Part shown: positions 59,544-64,000 of the stretch, piece by piece
Layout: every line of letters starts with the position of its first letter
Position numbering within the stretch: the first letter of the stretch is position 1
Made by a program: the position numbers and the translations under genes
Origin: Paenibacillus sacheonensis
GTDB taxonomy: Bacteria > Bacillota > Bacilli > Paenibacillales > Paenibacillaceae
Assembly: GCF_009909195.1 (NCBI RefSeq)
Contig: NZ_JAAAMU010000005.1
Location: forward strand, 372,001-436,000
Direction: 5' to 3'
Length of the DNA stretch: 64,000 nucleotides
The notes under the pieces: generated by a model
The model's input: the letters and a program-made list of their open reading frames with translations, nothing else
Told to the model about the DNA's origin: nothing
The model's database searches: none

Positions 59544-60563
59544 CTACAGGCTGATTACTTTGCCCGTCGCTTGCGATTCGAACGCGGCCAAAATAACGGC
59601 CAGCGATTTGCGGCCTTCCTCGCCCGAGATGCTTGGCGGCGTGTTCGTCACGAGGCTCTCGACGAAAGCATCGATGACGCCGCTCGACTCCTGCTTGTCG
59701 TTGGTGGCGATCGCACCGACGTTATAGCGTTCGACCGAACCGTTGCGAAGCTCCACGATGATCTGATCGCGCGGATCCGTTCCGATCTTCATCACGCCGT
59801 TCTCGCACCAGAGCACCGTGCTGTTGTCCTCGCCCTTGTAGTACGTCCAGCTGGCAATAAGCGTGCCGATCGCGCCGCTCTTCATGCGAAGCAGGCAAGT
59901 CGCGTTATCGTCGATATCGGTGTCCTTCTTGTCCAGCGTACCGATGAATCCCGTCACTTGCGCGACTTCATCGTTCAGCAGGTAACGGATCAGGTCGGAC
60001 TTGTGAACGCCAAGGTCGCCCATCGCGCCCATGATCGCCTCAGGCCTGCGGAAGAACCAGCTGCCTCTGCCGTCCACGCTCCAGCCCTCCGGCCCCGGAT
60101 GACCGAACGACGTACGGAACGTCAGGACGCGGCCAAGCACGCCGGAATCCAAGATCGCCTTCGCCTTCACGTGAGGCGGCATCAGACGTTGGTTGTGGCC
60201 CACCATCAGATAAACGCCGTTCTTCGCCGCGGCTTCGATCATCGCCGCCGCTTCCTCGTCCGTGGAAGCCATGGGTTTCTCGACAAGGACATGCGCGCCC
60301 GCGTTCGCGGCGGCAATCGAGACTTCCGCATGCAGGTAGTTCGGCGTGCAGACGCTGACTGCATCCGGTTTGATGTCGCTCAGCATGTCTTCGTAGGAAG
60401 CGAATGCTTTGGCGCCGAACTCATCGGCAAGCTTGTTGGCCCGCTCCAATACAGGATCGACGAATGCGACCAGCGTTACGTTCGGATTGACGGCGTATTC
60501 CGGAATATGGCGGCGCTGCGCGATCGCGCCGCAGCCGACGACGGCTACACGAATTTTAGTCAT
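59544..60563 (-). CDS. Gfo/Idh/MocA-family dehydrogenase
   Basis: 339 residues. N-terminal Rossmann fold RVAVVGCGAIAQRRHIPEY; EKPMAST near 95-101 is the family's lysine motif; GDLGVHKSDLIRYLL near 170-184 is the second catalytic segment with His. Acts on sugars or inositol with NAD(P). It is 27 bp downstream of the isomerase gene, so the two act together. Confidence 0.93.
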   Translation of the reverse strand: MTKIRVAVVGCGAIAQRRHIPEYAVNPNVTLVAFVDPVLERANKLADEFGAKAFASYEDMLSDIKPDAVSVCTPNYLHAEVSIAAANAGAHVLVEKPMASTDEEAAAMIEAAAKNGVYLMVGHNQRLMPPHVKAKAILDSGVLGRVLTFRTSFGHPGPEGWSVDGRGSWFFRRPEAIMGAMGDLGVHKSDLIRYLLNDEVAQVTGFIGTLDKKDTDIDDNATCLLRMKSGAIGTLIASWTYYKGEDNSTVLWCENGVMKIGTDPRDQIIVELRNGSVERYNVGAIATNDKQESSGVIDAFVESLVTNTPPSISGEEGRKSLAVILAAFESQATGKVISL

Positions 60564-60590
60564 GCTAGGATAGCTCCTCTTCTAAGATAA

Positions 60591-61358
60591 TTACGCTTTA
60601 TGGCCGTTTGTCTTCAGCCAGTCCATGCTCGTTTGAACGGATTCCAGCGGCGGATTGGCGCAAGTGTCCTGCTCGACGATCAGCCATTCCACGTTCGCTT
60701 TCTCGGCAGCCGCAATAATGTCGTTCAGCGCCAAGTCGCCGCGGCCGAGCTCGACCGTATCGATTTGACCGCCGGCTTCGCCTTTGCGGAAGTCTTTCAG
60801 GTGAAGCAGCGGCAGGCGGCCCGCGTATTTAGCGATGTAGGCTAGCGGATCCTGGCCCGAATATTGCACCCAGCCGATATCCATTTCGACTTTCAGCAAA
60901 TCCGCCGGAAGCTTCGTGTACATCGCGTCGAAGACGAATTCGCCGTCGATTTTGAGCGCGAATTCGAAGTCGTGGTTATGGTAGCCAAATTGCAGGCCTT
61001 CCTGCTTCAAGCGCTCTCCGATGCCGGCGAACTGCTCGATCAGGGCGCGCCAGAACGATTCGCCTTTGGAGACGTTCTCCGGCGAGATCCACGGGCAGAC
61101 AACGTACGTTGCGCCGATCGTTTTCAGATAAGCGATCTCTTCGTCCAGCTTCTCTTCCAGGTTGCTCAAGCTGACGTGGCTGCCGAATGCTTCCAGGTTC
61201 AGCTCGTTCAGCAGATCGCGCATTTCTTCGGCCGGAACGTCGCCGTAGCCGGCGAATTCAACGCCTTCGTAGCCCATAGCCGCAACTTTGCGAAGCGTGC
61301 CTTTCATATCCTTAGCTGTTTCGTCGCGAAGCGTATAAAGCTGCAATCCGATTTTCAT
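60591..61358 (-). CDS. Sugar phosphate isomerase/epimerase (AP-endonuclease-2 TIM barrel)
   Basis: 255 residues from ATG at 61358. MKIGLQLYTLRDET at the start, EFAGYGDVP, YHNHDFEF in the centre with metal ligands, VEMDIGWVQYSG, HLKDFRKGE, and EQDTC near the C-terminus form the metal-dependent TIM-barrel site of IolE/IolH-like enzymes. Probably converts a 3-keto or inositol-type sugar together with the neighbour dehydrogenase. On the minus strand TATAAT lies at 61475-61470. Confidence 0.92.
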   Translation of the reverse strand: MKIGLQLYTLRDETAKDMKGTLRKVAAMGYEGVEFAGYGDVPAEEMRDLLNELNLEAFGSHVSLSNLEEKLDEEIAYLKTIGATYVVCPWISPENVSKGESFWRALIEQFAGIGERLKQEGLQFGYHNHDFEFALKIDGEFVFDAMYTKLPADLLKVEMDIGWVQYSGQDPLAYIAKYAGRLPLLHLKDFRKGEAGGQIDTVELGRGDLALNDIIAAAEKANVEWLIVEQDTCANPPLESVQTSMDWLKTNGHKA

Positions 61359-61415
61359 CCGATAATCGTCCCTTCGATTTGCGTCCCGGCGAGAATCGCG
61401 CCGCAAACGTCATGT

Positions 61416-61427
61416 TTGGTTTACCAA
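61416..61427. promoter_or_regulatory. Small palindrome between isomerase and AraC genes
   Basis: TTGGTTTACCAA, two perfect five-base arms around TT, in the divergent spacer, partly overlapping a TTGGTT-18-TATAGT promoter candidate for the AraC gene. May be an operator. Confidence 0.4.
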
Positions 61428-61521
61428 TCTGACACTCATTATAGTAGAAATGAAGCGATGGCAAGATGTATTATATAACAGTGACATGTCCAATATTGCT
61501 GCAAAGTGAGGTTTGGCTCTC

Positions 61522-62322
61522 GTGTTAGCCGAAATTATGAGCTGCGGGTATTCGTATCATTCGCAGCCTTTTCAAATGACCAATCCCGAAGGACTTCGCG
61601 CCTATCTGTTCCGTTTTCAAACGGAGGGCTCCTGCGAAGCGCTCGTCGACGGCCGCATGCAGCGCATCGAAGCCGGCGACCTGCTCCTGTTCAAGCCCGG
61701 CGATTCCTACAGTCTCAACGTCTCCTTCGGGCTCCAGGACGTCTCGACCGCCCAAGGCACCGGCATTTCAAGCGGCGATTATTTCGTGATTTGCCGCGGA
61801 GAATGGCTCGACGACTGGTGGAACCGCAGGGAACGCAAGCGGAAAGTCAAAGTCGTACCGGACGAGCGATGGCTGTCGCTTTGGCAGGCGCTCATATTGG
61901 AGAAGCGCCGATTCGAGGAGGAAGACCCGGAGCTCGCCGATTATTTGCTCCGCGCGCTCTGCTTGGGGCTGGACCGCGCCGTCGCCACGCAGTCGGTCCT
62001 GCAGGGCAAGTCGTTCGTCGCCACCCGCATGAAAAATTTCATCGACGAACAAGCCGCGCTCTCCTTCACGGTCGCGGACGTCGCCGCGCATGTCGGCTTA
62101 AGCGTGTCGCGTACCGTCCATCTGTTTAAGGAATGCTATGGCTTGACCATCATACAGTATACCCAAAACGTCCGGTTATCCATGGCCATCGAGCGGATCA
62201 AATACAGCAGCATGACCTTGGATCAAGTGGCCGAAACATGCGGCTTCGGCAGCTATTCGTACTTCTTCCGCGTCTTTCGGCAGAAGTACGGCGTGTCGCC
62301 GGCAGCCTACCGGGTGAAGTGA
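61522..62322 (+). CDS. AraC-family regulator of the isomerase/dehydrogenase pair
   Basis: 266 residues if started at GTG 61522 (GTGAGG 10 nt before); TTG 61513 or ATG 61537 are other options. Sensor region (EALVDGRMQRIEAGDLLLFKPGD) and C-terminal double HTH (FTVADVAAHVGLSVSRTVHLFKECYGLTIIQYTQNVRLSMAIE, LDQVAETCGFGSYSYFFRVFRQKYGVSPAAYR). Divergent from the isomerase gene, whose transcript it probably controls. Confidence 0.9.
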   Translation: MLAEIMSCGYSYHSQPFQMTNPEGLRAYLFRFQTEGSCEALVDGRMQRIEAGDLLLFKPGDSYSLNVSFGLQDVSTAQGTGISSGDYFVICRGEWLDDWWNRRERKRKVKVVPDERWLSLWQALILEKRRFEEEDPELADYLLRALCLGLDRAVATQSVLQGKSFVATRMKNFIDEQAALSFTVADVAAHVGLSVSRTVHLFKECYGLTIIQYTQNVRLSMAIERIKYSSMTLDQVAETCGFGSYSYFFRVFRQKYGVSPAAYRVK

Positions 62323-62468
62323 CGGGTCAAGCTCGCGAAACCGTACGGGGTGCGGCTTTCAGAGCCTTCGCGCCTGCCGCCCTTCTGCGGCAGAACGCTT
62401 GGATACACGGCTCGTTTCTTTACCTGCATCGTTTTTTTCTCTATAATTAGCGATTAAAGAGGTGTGAC

Positions 62469-63215
62469 ATGATTATTATAAAAACCAAAGACGAAATCGA
62501 AAACATGCGTAAAGCCGGCGAAATCCTGGCGGCCTGCCACCGCGAAATCAAAGGCATGATCAAGCCGGGGGTCACCACGAACGAGATCGATCAGTTCGTC
62601 GAGAAGTTCCTCAAGCAGCAAGGCGCCACGCCGGAGCAGAAGGGCTACAAAGGCTATGCGTTCGCGACCTGCGCGTCCGTGAACGACGTCATCTGCCACG
62701 GCTTCCCTTCGTCCGTTCCGCTGAAGGACGGCGACATCGTGACGATCGACATGGTCGTTAATTTGAATGGCTGGCTGGCGGATTCTGCCTGGTCTTATCC
62801 GGTCGGCAGCGTGTCCGAGGAAGCGGCGAAGCTGCTGGCCGTCACCGAAGCGTCGATGTACAAAGGCATCGAGCAGGCGGTCGTCGGCAACCGCATGGGC
62901 GACGTGTCCAATGCCATTCAGAAGTATGCCGAGGAGAACGGCTTCTCCGTCGTCCGCGATTTCATCGGACACGGCATCGGCCAAGACATGCACGAAGAGC
63001 CGCAGGTGCCGCATTACGGTCCTCCCGGACGAGGCATTCGGCTGAAGGCCGGCATGGTCATGACGATCGAGCCGATGTTGAACACGGGCGCCTGGCAGAG
63101 CAAGATCGACAGCGACGGCTGGACCGCGCGCACGATCGACGGCGGACTCTCCGCGCAGTACGAGCACACGATCGCGATTACGGACGAGGGTCCGATCATT
63201 CTGACCAAACAATAG
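62469..63215 (+). CDS. map: Methionine aminopeptidase, type I
   Basis: 248 residues, standard for type Ia. Removes N-terminal Met from new proteins. MIIIKTKDEIENMRKAGEIL; metal ligands in ATCASVNDVICHG, TIDMVVNLNGWLADSAWS, GHGIGQDMHEEPQVPHYG, TIEPML and EHTIAIT. Complete and well conserved. AAAGAGGTGTGAC before the ATG. A stand-alone copy, not in the ribosomal-protein cluster where another map may exist. Confidence 0.96.
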   Translation: MIIIKTKDEIENMRKAGEILAACHREIKGMIKPGVTTNEIDQFVEKFLKQQGATPEQKGYKGYAFATCASVNDVICHGFPSSVPLKDGDIVTIDMVVNLNGWLADSAWSYPVGSVSEEAAKLLAVTEASMYKGIEQAVVGNRMGDVSNAIQKYAEENGFSVVRDFIGHGIGQDMHEEPQVPHYGPPGRGIRLKAGMVMTIEPMLNTGAWQSKIDSDGWTARTIDGGLSAQYEHTIAITDEGPIILTKQ

Positions 63216-63235
63216 CGATTCGTCGTTGACATGCA

Positions 63236-63286
63236 AGAAGAAGGGCCTTTCCCCGGCAACTGCCGGAGGAAAGGCCCTTCTTCTTT
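63236..63286. terminator. Bidirectional terminator after map
   Basis: GAAGAAGGGCCTTTCC pairs with its exact complement around a CCGGCAACTGCCGG inner hairpin; T-rich at both sides. Confidence 0.9.
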
Positions 63287-63367
63287 GTAACGATGCCTAT
63301 ATATCCCTGCATAGCGATAGTCTACCGGGCGGCCATGGTCATCTGACTTCGTTCCGGTCTTCCGATC

Positions 63368-64000
63368 TTAGCCCAAACATTTCTCGATCAAAGCCATCCG
63401 GATGTACAAGCCGTTCTGGGCTTGACGGAAGTAGGCTGCCCGCGGATCGTTATCGACCTCCGGGTGAATTTCCCCCGCGCGCGGCAGCGGATGGAGGATC
63501 AGCGCATTGCGCTTCATCGTATCGACGAGCTTGCGGTCGATAATGAATTTCCCCTCCGCCTTGCTGTACTCCTCCAGCGATGGAAAACGCTCTTTCTGGA
63601 TACGGGTTTGGTAGAACACGTCCGCCGACGCCGCAAGGTTCTCCAGCTCGGTCGCTTCCTCGTAGGCGACGCCCTTCCCGTCCAAATACTGCTTCACGTA
63701 GGTAGGAATGCGTACGTTCTCGGGCGAAACGAACGAAATGCGGACATCCCGGTAATTGGCCAGCAAATAGCTGAGCGAATGTACCGTACGGCCGTAGGTC
63801 AAATCGCCGATCATCGCGATATGGACGCCATCGATGCCGCCGAATTCCTTCTGAATCGTATAGAGGTCGAGCAGCGCCTGAGTCGGATGCTCCCCGGAGC
63901 CGTCGCCTGCGTTAATGACCGGCACGTCCGACACCGCGGCAGCGCGTTTGGCCGCGCCGATCTCCGTATGCCGCATGACGATGAGATCGCTGTAACCCGA
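63368..64000 (-). CDS. pyrB: Aspartate carbamoyltransferase catalytic chain, 5' part outside window
   Basis: The last 210 codons of an ATCase, open to the right edge. It transfers carbamoyl from carbamoyl phosphate to aspartate in pyrimidine synthesis. Visible: GDGSGEHPTQALLDLYT, IGDLTYGRTVHSL, QTRIQKERFP, LHPLPRAGEI (HPLPR near the active site) and PRAAYFRQAQNGLYIRMAL at the end. The GDLTYGRTVHSL stretch is like the enterobacterial/archaeal type and unlike the Bacillus form (GDIKHSRVARSN). A PyrI regulatory chain is not seen downstream. It ends before a stop and the map terminator; not in a pyr operon on this side. Confidence 0.93.
   Translation of the reverse strand, partial: SGYSDLIVMRHTEIGAAKRAAAVSDVPVINAGDGSGEHPTQALLDLYTIQKEFGGIDGVHIAMIGDLTYGRTVHSLSYLLANYRDVRISFVSPENVRIPTYVKQYLDGKGVAYEEATELENLAASADVFYQTRIQKERFPSLEEYSKAEGKFIIDRKLVDTMKRNALILHPLPRAGEIHPEVDNDPRAAYFRQAQNGLYIRMALIEKCLG

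Overview
The window reads as chromosome from an endospore-forming, moderately GC-rich member of the Paenibacillaceae (Paenibacillus/Cohnella type). Reasons: two alpha/beta SASPs with good sigma-G promoters, cwlJ-gerQ, an Sda checkpoint gene, a YjcZ-like peptide, a tryptophanyl T-box, a c-di-AMP riboswitch, and gene families that cluster in the Bacillus yui/yum/yut region (yuiB, yumC, yutM, yutJ, yuzB, yutI). No prophage, insertion sequence, CRISPR array, rRNA or tRNA gene was recognised.

Layout. 0-13.4 kb: the 5' part of dnaB (runs off the left edge), an alpha/beta hydrolase lacking its nucleophile, yuiB, coproheme decarboxylase hemQ, a type-II NADH dehydrogenase with a Rex-like operator, the NADP reductase yumC, a zinc-ribbon protein, the tiny checkpoint gene sda with a DnaA-box cluster upstream, an ATP-grasp spore protein, an aldo/keto reductase, an Fe-S carrier (yutM), a hemolysin-III protein, mqnE of the futalosine menaquinone route, a YutJ oxidoreductase, yuzB and a NifU-type scaffold. 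13.6-26.3 kb: mainly minus-strand envelope and metabolism genes (SDR, HEPN protein, ctaA, thioredoxin, a stalk-domain lipoprotein, MurJ/SpoVB exporter, ThuA, DUF456, Cof hydrolase, PBP2, transglutaminase). 26.4-34.3 kb: MFS carrier, YjcZ peptide, toprim protein, AEC carrier, sco-ctaB, cwlJ-gerQ, YfhP-like membrane hydrolase and a SASP.

34.2-36.6 kb: trpS with a T-box leader, then about 0.9 kb of non-coding DNA holding a 115-bp tandem duplication and a strictly periodic 51-bp array of six identical hairpins. 36.6-43.5 kb: a YihY protein; an overlapping pair, behind a near-perfect Fur box, encoding a large lipoprotein and a beta-propeller/di-haem peroxidase fusion; a CEC-motif permease with a shortened partner subunit; and a second SASP.

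43.5-64 kb: a chemoreceptor without a ligand domain, carbohydrate esterases and a deacetylase, a LysM-3D wall protein under a c-di-AMP riboswitch, a PAS histidine kinase, a TetR regulator, two SCP/CAP proteins, an HNH protein with three polybasic blocks, a GH42 beta-galactosidase, three AraC regulators each next to sugar or oxygenase genes, methionine aminopeptidase, and the 3' part of an aspartate carbamoyltransferase that leaves the right edge.

The genes group into three themes: respiratory redox and haem supply (hemQ, ndh, yumC, mqnE, ctaA, ctaB, sco, Fe-S carriers, the Fur-box pair), spore development (sda, SASPs, cwlJ, gerQ, YheC/D, SpoVB-like, YjcZ), and wall/sugar handling (PBP2, transglutaminase, deacetylase, LysM-3D, CAP proteins, GH42, esterases). 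The items most worth following up are the Fur-box lipoprotein/di-haem pair, the hairpin array and the DnaA-box cluster at sda. All assignments come from reading motifs; no database search was run.
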